64,000 nucleotides of DNA from Microstegium vimineum (taxonomy: Eukaryota; Streptophyta; Magnoliopsida; Poales; Poaceae), in assembly GCA_022036555.1 (NCBI GenBank), contig CM039140.1:1736001-1800000 (forward strand), read 5' to 3'. Shown in pieces: positions 43,721 to 55,539 of this stretch; position 1 is the first letter of the stretch, and each line of letters begins with the position of its first letter. The notes under the pieces were generated by a model. The model saw nothing but the letters and a program-made list of their open reading frames with translations, made no database searches and was not told where the DNA came from. The translations under genes were made by a program, and so were the position numbers.

Positions 43721-44052
43721 AGTTTTTAAATTCCATTTTGAATTTGAATAAGGGTTTAAAATTCAATTACCCCCTTTGTAATTACTCCAAAAATTTGAAT
43801 AGAAGTTGAAAATCTTCCAACATAGCTTTTGCTAGTTTTGAGGAGCTCTACATTATTTCTTATACACTCAAGGTCTAATTCTTTATAGTTTTTAAATTCT
43901 AGTTTGAATTTGAATAAGGGTTTAAAATTCAAATACCCCCTTTGTAATTACTCCAAAAATTTGAATAGAAGATGAAAATCTTCCAACATAACTTTTGCTA
44001 GTTTTGAGGAGCTCTACATTATTGCTTATACACTCAAGGTCTAATTCTTTAT
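43721..44052. repeat. 166-bp tandem duplication downstream of the CACTA 1 transposase
   Basis: Two copies of a 166-bp unit (starting AGTTTTTAAATTC, at 43721 and 43887), with a third partial start at 44053. The copies differ at only a few bases. They lie in the AT-rich spacer after the transposase stop. Confidence 0.88.
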
Positions 44053-44191
44053 AGTTTTGGAATCCCTTTTGATATGGCATACATCAATCAACACCGTGGT
44101 ACAACTCAACAATCTCTAGAACTCCATATGATCTCAAATTACTAAAACAACATTTCATTAAGGATTACATAGTTTATGATACTCTAACAAT

Positions 44192-47100
44192 TCACGGTGC
44201 AGGTACGATGATGGCCTCATCATGATCACTCCGGAGGTAAGCAGGTTCGTCACCCTCTTCAAGGACATGTAGGGTAACGTCCGCCCCAAAAGGAGCCATT
44301 TCTTCATAACCTTTGTACTCTTCTTCGTCTGTCACTCCGTCGACACCTACAATCTTCCTTTTACCTTGCAATACTACATGTCGTCTTCCATTTGTATTGT
44401 TATCCCTTGCATAGAAGATTTGAAAAACATCCTTTGCAAGGACGAAGGGGTCATCTCTGTATGCGGTCTTGGATAGATCAACGGTAGTGAACCCATCCTT
44501 GTCGGTGTTGATTTCATTCAGCCGGACCCACAGACAATGGAAAAGAGCAACTTTCAACTGATGTCCATAGTCTAGCTCCCATATCTCATCTATGAAACCA
44601 TAGTATGTTGCCACCACTGTGCCGTTCTCATCGTGGGCATCGAAACGAACACCACTGTTTTGGTTCGTGTTCTGTCCGTCCTGTTTTTTGTGTTAAATGT
44701 AAAACCATTTATTTGATATCCTTGGTACTTCATTAGCGTAGTCGAAGGTCCGGGGGCTAAGAGATCTAGCTGACATCCCGTCACCTTTCCTAGCCTTTGG
44801 CGTTGAAACCAGTCACCGAATTTCTCCTTATGTTTTTTCTCAAGCCAAGCCTGTGACCTCCCTATGTGCTTAATTTGCAGAAACTGCTTGTGCTCATCAA
44901 TGTATGCCATCACACCGTCGGCCTGCTGGAGAACAGCGAAGTGTGCTTATCTGAAGGAGACGACTTCGTCCATTTTGACAGCTTTCTCACCTATTGTTCT
45001 TTTGCCCCCTAGTCTTCCATCGTGATGAGATACTGGAACTCCAACCCGCTTGATGTCCATATAATATGTGGAGAACTCAATAGCCTCCTCAGTTGACCAT
45101 CCTTCTACCATGCTCCCTTCTGGTCTGAATTTATTCCTAACATACCGCCTGAAAACTTTCGGCAGCCTCTCGAAAGGAAACATCTGATGTAGATACATTG
45201 GGCCAAGGACTTTTATTTTATCCACAAGATGAACAAGTAGATGCACTGAAATGTCGAAGTAAGTCGGTGGGAAATGCATCTCAAGCATGCATATAATCTC
45301 GGCTATCTCCTGCTTCAGGTGGTCTAACCTGCCCACTTCAATGACCTTTTCAGAGATCGCGTTGAAGAACGAACACAACTTTATGATTGGAGCGCGGACC
45401 TTGTCAGGGAGGATACCTCGCAGGGCAACTGGGAGCAATTGAGTCATTATGACATGACAGACATGGGCCTTCATAGAACCATAGTTAAACTTAAGTTCTC
45501 TCATGTTAACTAGCCTCTTCGGGTTCCCACAGTAGCCACTCGGTATTTTGAGATCATTGAAGAAAGAAATAAGCATTTCTTTTTCCTCCTTTTTCAGTGT
45601 CCATGATGCCACCGGAAGTTTCAAGTGGCCATTCTCAAGAGTTACTGGGTGTAACTCCTTCCTGAGGCCCAGGTGTTGCATATCCAAGCGTGTCGCGAGA
45701 GAATCCTTGCTTGTTCCTCCGGTGTTCATCAACGTGTTAAGTGTGTTACCGCACACGTTTTTAGTTATGTGCATTGGATCAAGACAGTGACGTACACTCA
45801 AAAGTGGTCAATAAGGTAGTTTCCAGAAGATTGATTTTTTCTTCCAGATACTATCGGTTGGCGCTGCTACTGCCCCGTCCCCCTTCCCAAGGACAACATT
45901 TGTGAGTTTGCTTAATTGTTGAAGCATCTGTTTCCCGTCTCGATACTTTGGAGGTCCACATTTCTCAGTAGTCCCATTAAAATCTTTTGTATTCCTACGG
46001 TAAGGGTGATCACGACGTAGGAACCTACGGTGTCCCATGTAGACCATCTTCTTGTTTTCTGGTAGATGTGTAGCATCAGTCTCGTCCAAGCACTCGACAC
46101 ACCCAGTGTATCCTTTTGTCTTCTCTCCAGACAAGGAACCTCGCCCTGGTAGGTCGGTGATTGTAGCGATAAGTACAGCCTTTACCGTGACATGTTCTTC
46201 CTTGTACTCATCCCAAACATCCTTCACACCCGTCTCCCACATCTGTAGTAGTTCATCGATCACTGGTTCTAGAAGCACATCAATATCATTACCAGGTTGT
46301 TTTGGTCCTTGGATTAGTAATGGCATCTGGACGTATGACCGTTTCATACAAAGTCAGGGTGGAAGGTTGTATATACATAGCGTCACTGGCCAAGTGCTAT
46401 GATTGGTTCGTACCTGGTCAAACGGGTTCATCCTATCCGTGCTCAAAGCAAACCACAGATGTCTTACCTCTCCACCGATGTTCTTATAGAACATAGTGTT
46501 GATAGTCCTCCAGTCCGACCCATCGGCGGGGTGTCTCATCATTGAATCTTTCTTTCGCTCTTCGTCGTGCCAACGTAACATCTTGGCTGACTTCTCATTT
46601 GCAAACAACCTATGCACTCGTGGAGCTATAGGAAAATACCACACGGACTTTACTGGCCCTCCTCTGGTCTTGCTTCCATCATTTGATGGTCCTTGCTTGT
46701 ATCGGGGAGTTTTACACTTGGGACATGCATCCAAGTCTTTGTATTTCTCTCCACGGTACAATATGCAGTCGTTGGAACACGCGTGGATTTTCAGTTTATG
46801 TAGTATAACTAACAAGTTATTGAAACCTTTATCACTCAACCCATTCGTTGATTTGAACTCCAATAGCATGATGTTGGCTTCCAGTTTGCTTATTGGGTAG
46901 CCCGGAAACAATGGTGTTTTTGCATCCTTTCTCATCATCTCCAGTTTTTTCAACTGTGAAGCACTAAGGAATCCCCCATGCACATCATGTAGAAGCTGTG
47001 AAATACCATCATTTTCCTCAGTGTCGTCAGCTAATGCATTGGTAGGCACATCTTCTGTGTAATCATAAACAGGCAATAATGTTACACTAGGCATGAGCAC

Positions 47101-47355
47101 ATCATCATTAACATTTTGACCAACCTCCCCATGCAGAGTCCAAATCGTGTAGTTTCTTATGAATCTCCTTGTGATTAAGTGCAAACGTATATGCTCCACG
47201 TCGCCCCATTTTCTCGTATTCTTACAGTCTTTGCATGGACAGAATACAAGATGTGAGTCCCCAGCATTGGCTCTAGCTCGCTTGATGAAATCGTCGATGC
47301 CCGTCAAGTACCGTGGGTCTGTATGTGACAGATCGTACATCCACCCTCGAGCCAT
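44192..47355 (-). pseudogene. CACTA 1 transposase (TNP2/TnpD type), broken
   Basis: The start at 47355 gives MARGWMYDLSHTDPRYLTG, the transposase-associated domain with its FCPCKDCKN zinc-binding motif. Then come the TNP2 domain (ACSNDCILYRGEKYKDLD, CPKCKTPRYK, FALSTDRMNPF, IYNLPP), VECLDETDATHLPENKKMVY, HCLDPMHITKNVC, a DUF4218-like part (LHPVTLENGHLKLPVASW, MLEMHFPPTYFDISVHLLVH, PEGSMVEGWSTEEA) and a DUF4216-like C-terminus (YYGFIDEIWELDYG, DDPFVLAKDVFQIFYA, KIVGVDGV). The frame is broken by TGA at 46354-46356, TGA at about 45808-45810, TAA at 44947-44949 and a 1-bp frameshift in an A-tract near 44685. All three stops are explained by single G-to-A or C-to-T changes. No active enzyme is expected. 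Confidence 0.9.
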
Positions 47356-47499
47356 GTTTGCATTAATAAAATAAGATGGGCAGAGCAGAGGAAACATAGG
47401 AACATATTAATAGAAGCATTTTTGAACAATATTCTTCGATATAATTTGAATTTGGTCGCGCTATAAAAATAAAGAGAACAAATAGATAACAATGGAAGC

Positions 47500-47760
47500 A
47501 TGGAGTATTAAATGTAAGTATTAAATGCATGCATGGAGTATTAAATCTAAGTAATAAATACCGAATCTATTCCACATCCCATCAAATCTTTAATACATGC
47601 ATGGAGTATTAAATGTAAGTAATAAATATAACTAATTATAATTTTTATCCATAATTTTCGAGACGAATCTTTCGAACCTAGCTACTCAATGATTATACAA
47701 TAATTATCTAATAAAAACAAAGTGCTACAATTTTTCTAAATACTTTTGGATCTAAAAGGT
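47500..47760. other. Decayed Tourist-type MITE sequence inside CACTA 1
   Basis: Words such as GCATGGAGTATTAAAT (three times), TTTCGAGACGAATCTTT and CAATAATTATCTAATAAAAA resemble the interior of the intact Tourist MITE at 62825-63099. No inverted-repeat ends or TAA flanks are visible. It lies upstream of the transposase start. Confidence 0.45.
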
Positions 47761-48025
47761 ACAAAAAATTGACACAAATTACAACATCTCTGTTCTTGAT
47801 CATGAAAACTAGCATAGCTCTAACACAAATTGACACAATGTAAACCAATAATTCTAAAGAATTATGCTTGTTACTAACCAAGAGCAAGAAGACATGAGAA
47901 TCCAAGAGTGAAGAGGAACTAACAATGGAGATCAAGAAATTCACCAGCCACAACAATGAAGAGATGGAGCTCCTCACGCACTATTCTTCACTGTTGGGGT
48001 AGAGGAGAGAGAGGAGCTCGTGTGC

Positions 48026-48035
48026 CTTATATTGT
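48026..48035 (-). promoter_or_regulatory. Terminal TATA-like box of CACTA 1
   Basis: On the minus strand ACAATATAAGG lies about 6 bp inside the terminal repeat array and some 670 bp upstream of the transposase start at 47355. Confidence 0.6.
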
Positions 48036-48040
48036 ACAAC

Positions 48041-48311
48041 GTTTCACTGCCGGTTCCAGCCACGAACCGGCAGTGAAACACCATATCACTGCCGGTTGGT
48101 GGCTTGAACCGGCAGTAATAGGGCCGAGAGTCATCACTTCCGGTTCAAGCCACGAACCGGCAGTGATGTGGTGTTTCACTGCCGGTTCTGCCCCTGCCCC
48201 CAATAATTGGGGGCCTGTCAGAGAAAGAACCAGTAGTGAAGGGGCATCACTGCCGGCCCAAACAAAATCGGCAGTGATGGGCCGACAGTGATTGCCGTTT
48301 CTATAGTAGTG
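48041..48311. repeat. Subterminal repeat array, transposase-side end of CACTA 1
   Basis: About ten copies of TTTCACTGCCGGTT / AACCGGCAGTGA-type motifs in alternating orientation up to the terminus at 48311. Confidence 0.88.
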
Positions 48312-48314
48312 GTT

Positions 48315-48519
48315 CCCGAACCTGGGCCACAACCGGATCTACGGCGGCGTGCCGGTGTCGCTCCGGGACAGCAAGGTGGCGTTGCTGGACCTCAGCTACA
48401 ACGAACTCTGCGGGGAGATACCCACCGGCGGGCACATGGTGCAGTTCAAGGCGGCGTCGTACGAGCACAACAAGTGTCTGTGTGGGACACCGCTGCCGGC
48501 CTGCGCGAAGGGGCACTGA
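48315..48519 (+). pseudogene. PGIP-like LRR gene, segment 3 (C-terminal end)
   Basis: Continues the frame of segment 2 after the CACTA insertion: PNLGHNRIYGGVPVSLRD, VALLDLSYNELCGEIPTGG and the C-terminal cap YEHNKCLCGTPLPACAKGH, with the four Cys typical of PGIP C-caps, to TGA at 48517-48519. This piece has no further damage. Confidence 0.9.
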
Positions 48520-49611
48520 GATGAAGCTGTCCCCTTCTTTGTGTGGGTTGTGGGATTATAACATGCATAATGTATTAGAGGCTATAAGATAAATAGATAG
48601 TGTTAGTCCCATCACTCAAAAAATAGTACTGTTACTTTAAGTTTTTTTTTGACATGGGTTACTTTAAGTTGTTGGTCAAACCTGTGTGATGTTCATGCAT
48701 AATAAAGTTCATGTCTGTGCAATCTCAATAGGTTTGGCCCAATCTTTATCACACCGTCCGAAGCCCGGGAAGTTTTTGGCCCAATATATAATGGACATGC
48801 GGTGGCATGGTTGTTTTTATTTTAGCACAAAAATCACTACTTTCTCGGTCCGAGAGACTCTGAAAATGTACTAGTCAAATTTAATGATTTAGTTATTCTT
48901 TTTAGATAATACTAGATTACTCCAACAGACTCTGTAAAATAAAGAATCTAGATAGCTAGTGAGGTAGGCTATCCAAAGAAAGAGAGCGAATGAGGTAGAA
49001 TAGAGATCTTCTAAATTTAAATAGTCATTTATAGTGTCTATTGGAGATATCTTTTCTTTTTATAATAACCAAATTTACATTTGGAAAACTATTTAGCTAA
49101 TCTCTTAAAGATGCTCTAAGTCGTATTAATTTTTTAGGTACAATAATTCTGTTATATGCATTAAAATAAAACAATATGTCCATATATAGCCAAATAGATA
49201 AATCAAAAAAACTATCAAAGTGACTTAAAATTTGGAACATATATATACACTTTTACTATAGTTCAGATGCCTGAAATTTAAGTTGATTTCAGGCAACACT
49301 ATCACTAACTAATATAAGTTATTTGTTAATTTTGTATTTTATTATTTGTCTTTGTGTTATAACATATTAAATTTTTGTCCTTGTCATCCTATAGAAATAA
49401 TTGTAATTGTTGAATTGTCTTTGTGCCAACATTTATAAGATTTTGTCAGGTTTATAGTTTTGTTTAACAGGTTTTTTGTTTCTGAAATAAAAAACTGCAG
49501 ACTGTGTCTACATAAATTGCAACAAACTAAAACTGTAATTTTAGTCTAAAATATATACAATAACTGTCGACTAAAAGGAAACTAAATTTCAGGCACCTGA
49601 AATTTAGCAAA

Positions 49612-49692
<81 letters not shown>

Positions 49693-50080
49693 GAGAGAGA
49701 GAGAGTAATACTCCTTGTGTCCTAAAATAAAAATCATTCTCGCTTCCCGATAAGTCAGTTTTTTTAAACTTTAATAAATTATATATAAAAGAATAATAAT
49801 ATTTATAATTCATAATTAGTATGTTTAGATAAATCATTGAGTATACTTTTATAATAAATTTATTTGGAGAAAATTAAGAAAATTTGACCTGCACGTATCT
49901 ATAACGTCATCTATCATGAAACGGAGGGAGAATGTTATTAAAAAGAACATGTTTCAAACTAATTTTCAGAGACTTAACACTTTTAATCGTGCAAGAGGCT
50001 GTCCTGCAACTGATAACCTGGATTACACCATATACACTAGCATGACTAAGTAGACGTAATGGAACATCGAGAGAACACAT
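48520..50080. other. Intergenic between PGIP-like gene and CACTA 2
   Basis: AT-rich. A (TA)n microsatellite runs from about 49616 to 49690, followed by (GA)n. No gene is seen. The last three bases (CAT, 50078-50080) are the left target duplication of CACTA 2. Confidence 0.7.
49711..49931. mobile_element. Degenerate Stowaway-type MITE
   Basis: The left end CTCCTTGTGTCCTAAAAT follows TA; the right end on the minus strand is CTCCCTCCGTTTCATGAT. The CTCCCTCCGT terminus is the Stowaway signature. The right TA duplication is not intact. The interior is AT-rich and non-coding. Confidence 0.55.
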
Positions 50081-50350
50081 CACTACTACAAAAATCATTT
50101 TTGCTGTCATGTTGTTTTTTTTTTCACATGCGGTTCACAATTTCATGACGCCAGTACAAAAAATAGGGTGGGCCCAGCAAGAGAATCGCCTGTGTAAAAC
50201 CATTTACCCAGGCGGCTCTCCTATCTCTACCGCCTGTGTAAATACCTGTATTTACACATACGGTTTACAATGACAACCGCCTGTGTAAATACCATTTACA
50301 CAGGCGGCTGACATTATCAACCGCCTGTGTAGGCGGTCCTCCTTACCAAC
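50081..50350. repeat. Subterminal repeat array, left end of CACTA 2, with TATA-like element
   Basis: Some eight copies of CCGCCTGTGTAAA and its complement, pairing into hairpins. The array is followed at about 50368-50380 by GCAATAAATTCCC, a TATA-like element in the same place as in the internal array. Confidence 0.85.
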
Positions 50351-51225
50351 CGCATGTGTTAATGCTGCAATAAATTCCCTTCTTCAACCTCCAGACAAGA
50401 ACAGTTACTCCCGTGCTGTGTGCACAGTGGCCGACACAGAGGTGGCGATTCCAAGGGGGGATGTTTTGAACTTCATTTCTTTGGTGAGAAACTTCCAAAA
50501 GGTTAGTTAGTGTCGTTGCCGCTATTTTTTTTAGTGATTCTTTGGTTCAATTCTTGTATTGGAGGTGCTCTAAATCTAGGGTTAGGGTTCATATCTAGGG
50601 CAAGAGAGAGAGTTTTAGCTATTTTTTTTATAAATTCATAGTAAATTGTATTTTGCTCGGATTATAGAAAATAAATACTTTTTAGAATTCTTGTGAGTAG
50701 ATCTATGTAATAGAATACTTAGGGTTTATGAATTAATTTAGTAGTTAATGTTTTGTTAATTAGGGTTAGTTATTATTGTCTATACTTAGGGTTTGTTAAA
50801 TAGGGTTAGTTATTATTTCATGTAGCTTAGGTTTTTCAATAATTTTTGTTAGTAATTGATGGTTTATTATTTAGGGTTAGATATTTCATGTACTTAGAGT
50901 TAGTTAATTAATTTAGTTAGTAATTAATGGCTTATTAATTAGGGTTAGTTAGTATTTCATGTACTTAGGGTTTGTTAATTAGGGTTTGTTATTTTTGCTT
51001 ATACTTAGGGTTTGTTAATCAAGATGCCATCTCCGTTTAATTAATTCTTATAATTATAAAAATGAGTTTAAATAATTATTTAAATTTTTTATTTTGTAAA
51101 TTCTGTAAGAGGTAGGTTTTCATATCTATTTAATTGATGGAGGATAGAATCTTAGTTATGAGGAATTATTTTCGTTTTGTTTTTAGAGTGACATACAATA
51201 TTTTCCTAACTAATTACAGATAAAT

Positions 51226-54200
51226 ATGGAGAGGTCATTATGGATGTACAACTTATCAAGATTAGACCCATCTTATGTAGTGGAGGTCCAAAACTTTATT
51301 GATGCCGTGAAGATACATGCTCAGAGAACAAAGGCGAAGCACATATGTTGTCCATGCGCTGACTGTAAAAATATTGTGGTATTTGACAATGTGGAAGCAA
51401 TCACTTCTCATCTGGTTTGCAGAGGATTTGTGGAGGACTACTTGATTTGGACAAAACATGGTGAGGGTAGTTCTACACCTTATATGCGGACAACTGACAA
51501 CACTGCAAGTAACATCAATGTGGAGGGTCCAATGCCATATCTCAATGAATGTGATGCTATGCCAGATATCAATGAAACCCATCATGTTATGTCAGATGTC
51601 AATCAAACTCATAATTCTACGTCCGATGTTAATGAAACTCAGCATGTTAACACTGATGCCATTGAAGATGCAGATTTCTTAAAGGCAATAATGAACCGTT
51701 GTGCGGATCCATCAATATTCTTCATGAAGCGAATGGAAGCCTTGAAGAAGGCAGCAGAAGAGCCTTTGTACGACGAGTCGAAAGGTTGTACCAAAGAGTG
51801 GTCGACACTACGGGTTGTTCTTCAGTTTCTGACGATTAAGGCTAGATATGGTTGGTCCGATGCTAGTTTCAATGATTTATTGCGTGTACTTGGAGACCTT
51901 CTTCCTACGGAGAACAAAGTGCCTGCTAACACGTACTATGCAAAGAAGCTAGTCAGTCCACTTACGATGGGTGTTGAGAAGATCCACGCATGTAGAAATC
52001 ATTGTATCCTATATCTGGGTGATCAGTATAAAGACTTAGACAGTTGTCCAAACTGCGGTGCTAGTAGGTACAAGACGAATAAAGATTATCAAGAGAAAGA
52101 GAATGCAGCCTCTGTTTCTTCAGGGAGGAAGTGAAAGAAGACGCAAACAAAGACTCAACAAGACAAACGTTCAAAGCCCACTAGCAATATCGAAGTGGAC
52201 TATTATGCGTCGAGAAGAATTCCTGCATTGGTGATATGGTATCTCCCTGTGGTTGATCGTTTGAGGTGTTTGTTTGCAAACCCTGATGATGCGGAACTTA
52301 TGACCTGGCATGCTTCTGATGAAAGGAAAGATGATGGAAAGTTACGACATCCAGCCGATGCAAAGCAATGGCAAGAATTCGATAAGAAATATCCAGACTT
52401 TGCTGAGGACCCACGAAATGTAAGGTTTGCTCTGAGTACTGATGGAATGAATCCATTTGCCGAGAGGAGCAGCACGCACAGCACATGGCCAGTGATCATG
52501 ACAATATACAACCTTCCTTCATGGTTGTGTCAAAAAAGAAAATATCTTTTGCTAACCATTCTTATTTCTGGACCTACACAACCTGGAGTTGATATGGATG
52601 TATTTCTAGAGCCCTTAATGCAAGAGATGCAAATACTATGGGAAGTGGGTGTCAAAATGATCGATGCGTTCCGTAAAGAGACATTCACACTGAGAGCAAT
52701 TATTATTGTCACAATTAATGATTATCCTGCTCTCTTCTCATTATCAGACCAGTTTAAGGGAAAGGTTGGTTGTGTAGAGTGCATAGATGGAACATGGCAC
52801 GTGTCTCTTCCTTCATCTAACAAGATAGTGTACATGAGGCATAGGAGGTGGCTACCGGCAGGCCATAAGTACCACTTACAAAAGATGAATAAGTACTTTG
52901 ACAATATGGATGAATCAAAATCTACTGCTCCATCAGGTTATAGTAAAGGGCATAGAGTGTATAAGATAGTTGAGAATGTCAAGTTTGTGTTTGGAAAAAA
53001 GACCAAAGATGGGAAACCAAGAAAGGTTGTGAAGAAAAATGAGGGGGACACATTCAAGAAGAAGTCTATTTTCTTTAAGTACTTATCGTACTGGAAAGAC
53101 TTAGACGTACGACATGCGATCGATGGTATGCATGTTCAGAAGAATGTGTTTGACCGCGTAGTTGGAACTTTGCTAGACATAAAGAGTAAGACAGAGGAAG
53201 GTCTCAATTCACGTTTGGACATGCAACATTTAAAGATCAGAAAAGAACTTCACCCTGTACTCCTAGAGAATGGGAAGTACCATCTACCGGCAGCAAGCTA
53301 TAACCTGAACAGAGATGAGAAACATGCAATGTGTGTGTGGTTGAAGAATTTAAAAGTTCCATCTGGTTTCTGCTCCAACATAAGGAGTCTTGTTTCGATG
53401 AAAGATCTTACACTCACCAACTATAACTCACATGATTGTCATGTAATGTTGACCACTTTTCTTCCTATTGCCATCAGGGCTATAAATCCAGTGTTTTTAA
53501 AGATGGCAATCACACGGTTGTGCTACTTCTTCAATAAGATATCTGAGAAGGTAATTATCCGTGATGAGTTAGAGTCCCTACAGAAATTTGCCGCAGAGAC
53601 ATTGAGCCAGTTGGAGATGTGCTTTCCCCCATCGTTCTTTGATATCATGGTACACCTTATTGTTCATTTGGTGCCTCAAATTGAGGCATTGGGCCCCATG
53701 TATTTCCATGAAATGTGGACGTATGAGCGTTTCATGTCAATATTGAATGGCTATATGGCAAATCGTGCTCATCCGGAGGGTTCCATGATAGAGGCATACA
53801 CTACAGAAGAGGCCATTGAGTCTGGAGGACCATTATGTAATAATCTCCTAAAAGACCAGGTATCAATTGGTTTGCCTCCGTTGCGACATGAGGGAAGGCT
53901 TGGTGGACGAGGGAGGATGGGACGAAAATCATTCATCCCGCCAGATTACAACATAGTCCTAGAGGTACATTACAGCATACTACAACAACTCATAATAATG
54001 GACCCATTCATCAAGCAGCACATGAAAGATCTTCGTGAGGAGAATCCAGGATGCACAAATGATTGGGTACACAAGGAACACAAGCGTTGGTTCACCGCAT
54101 GGCTAAAGAATTTGGACATGACAGATGAATCAGAAACCATCAAGATTTTAGCATCTGGACCATCAAGCCAGGTCATATCATGGCAGCGCTATGACATTAG

Positions 54201-54744
54201 TGGCTTCACATTTTCCACCAGTTTTAGGGACACCAAGCGCATGGCCCAGAATAGTGGCGTTCGATGTGAGGCTGTAGATGATACAACTGGTGAAGAAACT
54301 ACATACTTTGGATTCATTGATGACATATGGGAGGTTGAATATGGTCCACGCCTGCAGATTCCAATGTTCCGATGTCGATGGGTTCAAGATAAACACGTCA
54401 CTGTGGATAACTATGGCCAAAGAGTTCTTGATCTAAGTAAAGTAGGTTACAAAGATGATCTGTGGATCCTTGCTAACCGTGCCGCAGAGGTGTTCTATGT
54501 GGAACAAATTCTATCTACGAATGAAAAGAAAAGTACCCAAAAGCCAAAGCACGTAGCAATCCCTGGAAAGCAACAAATTATAGGAGTTGATGGTGTAATG
54601 GATTTAGAGGATGTTAATCAGTTCAGCGAGATGTCTCTTTTTACAAACTTTGAAGAAAAGATCAAAAATGTAGAGAAAAGTATCCCGCAAACGTCTTTGC
54701 CCTGGGTGCGCCATGATGGACAAGGAAGGACTGTAGCACGCTAG
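51226..54744 (+). pseudogene. CACTA 2 transposase (TNP2/TnpD type), single in-frame stop
   Basis: One frame of 1173 codons from ATG 51226 (MERSLWMYNLSRLDPSYVVE) to TAG 54744, interrupted only by TGA at 52132-52134. N-terminal transposase-associated domain with ICCPCADCKN; TNP2 region with ACRNHCILYLGDQYKDLDSC, CPNCGASRYK, FALSTDGMNPF, MTIYNLPSWLC, VECIDGTWHVSLPSSNKIVY, HAIDGMHVQKNVFD; DUF4218-like LHPVLLENGKYHLPAASYN, QLEMCFPPSFFDIMVHLIVH, PEGSMIEAYTTEEA; DUF4216-like YFGFIDDIWEVEYGPRL and IIGVDGVMDLEDV. The stop lies in a poorly conserved linker and would follow from CGA to TGA. It cannot be told whether readthrough or another copy supplies activity. A Asn/Thr-rich insertion (DVNQTHNSTSDVNETQHV) sits near residues 120-145. 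Confidence 0.9.
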
Positions 54745-54849
54745 ATTGTTTATCATGTAACTAATTAATGTATCACTTATCATTTGTACCTAATGCTACT
54801 CTTTCTTATTAAGCAGATGTTTACATTTTCCTTTGTTGTATACCTTTGG

Positions 54850-55350
54850 ATTCTATATTATTTACTAACCCTAGATACACGAAATATTAACTAACCCTAA
54901 TTAACAAACCTTTAATTAAAAACTTAATTAATTCACGAACCCTAGGTACATGAAATAATAACTAACCCTATTAAACAAGCCTTTAATTAACTAACTAAAT
55001 TAACTAATTACTAAATAAACTAACTAAATTAACTAACTAAATTAACTAATTACTAAATTAACTAACTAAATTAACTAACTAATAACACTAACTAAATAAA
55101 CTAACTAATAAAACTAAATTAACTAATTACTAAATTAACTAATTACTAAATAAACTAACTAAATTAACTAATTACTAAATAAACTAACTAATTAACAAAC
55201 TAAATTAACAAACTAAACTAACTAATAAACACTAACTAAATTAATCCACAAACCCTAATTAAGTACATAAAATAATAACTAACCCTAATTAACATACCAT
55301 TAATTACTAACTAACTAAACTAAATTAACTAACTAAATTAAATAACTGAA
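54850..55350. repeat. (AACTAA)n low-complexity tract in CACTA 2
   Basis: About 480 bp built from AACTAACTAAATTAACTAATTA-like words, preceded by AACCCTAATTAACAAACC. It is the reverse complement in style of the TTAGTT tract at 55945-57290, and of the AGGGTTAGTTATTATTTC words at 50780-51010, so low-complexity tracts of opposite orientation surround the transposase gene. Confidence 0.88.
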
Positions 55351-55364
55351 AATGAAAAAAACAT

Positions 55365-55535
55365 TAGTACAGGCGGCTGTCAATGAGGGCCGCCTGTACT
55401 AATGTATTAGTACAGACGTGACCGCTGTCTGTACTAATACATTAGTACAGGCGGTCCTCATTGACCACCGCCTGTAAAAATATTTTCACAGGCGGTGGTC
55501 AATATGACCTGCCTGTACTAATGTGCTCCATAATA
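55365..55535. repeat. Internal copy of the subterminal repeat array and TATA-like element, CACTA 2
   Basis: About seven ACAGGCGG/CCGCCTGT units with flanking TTAGTACA/TGTACTAA, midway in the element, with no CACTA terminus. It is followed by CATAATAAATTCCC at about 55529-55542, closely like the terminal array's GCAATAAATTCCC. Reading direction is towards TnpA-Ulp1. Confidence 0.88.
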
Positions 55536-55539
55536 AATT

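Larger units (their letters stand above)
38148..48311 (-). mobile_element. CACTA (En/Spm-type) transposon 1, 10,164 bp, autonomous-type but degenerate
   Basis: Left end CACTACTACAGAAACGGCAA; right end on the minus strand CACTACTATAGAAACGGCAA. A perfect 3-bp duplication GTT flanks it (38145-38147, 48312-48314). Both ends carry arrays of CACTGCCGGTT/AACCGGCAGTG. Both genes are on the minus strand: the TNP2 transposase at 44192-47355 and TnpA-Ulp1 at 38603-42093. Removing the element and one GTT rejoins the PGIP-like frame exactly (LLF then PNLGHNRIYGG). Confidence 0.95.
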
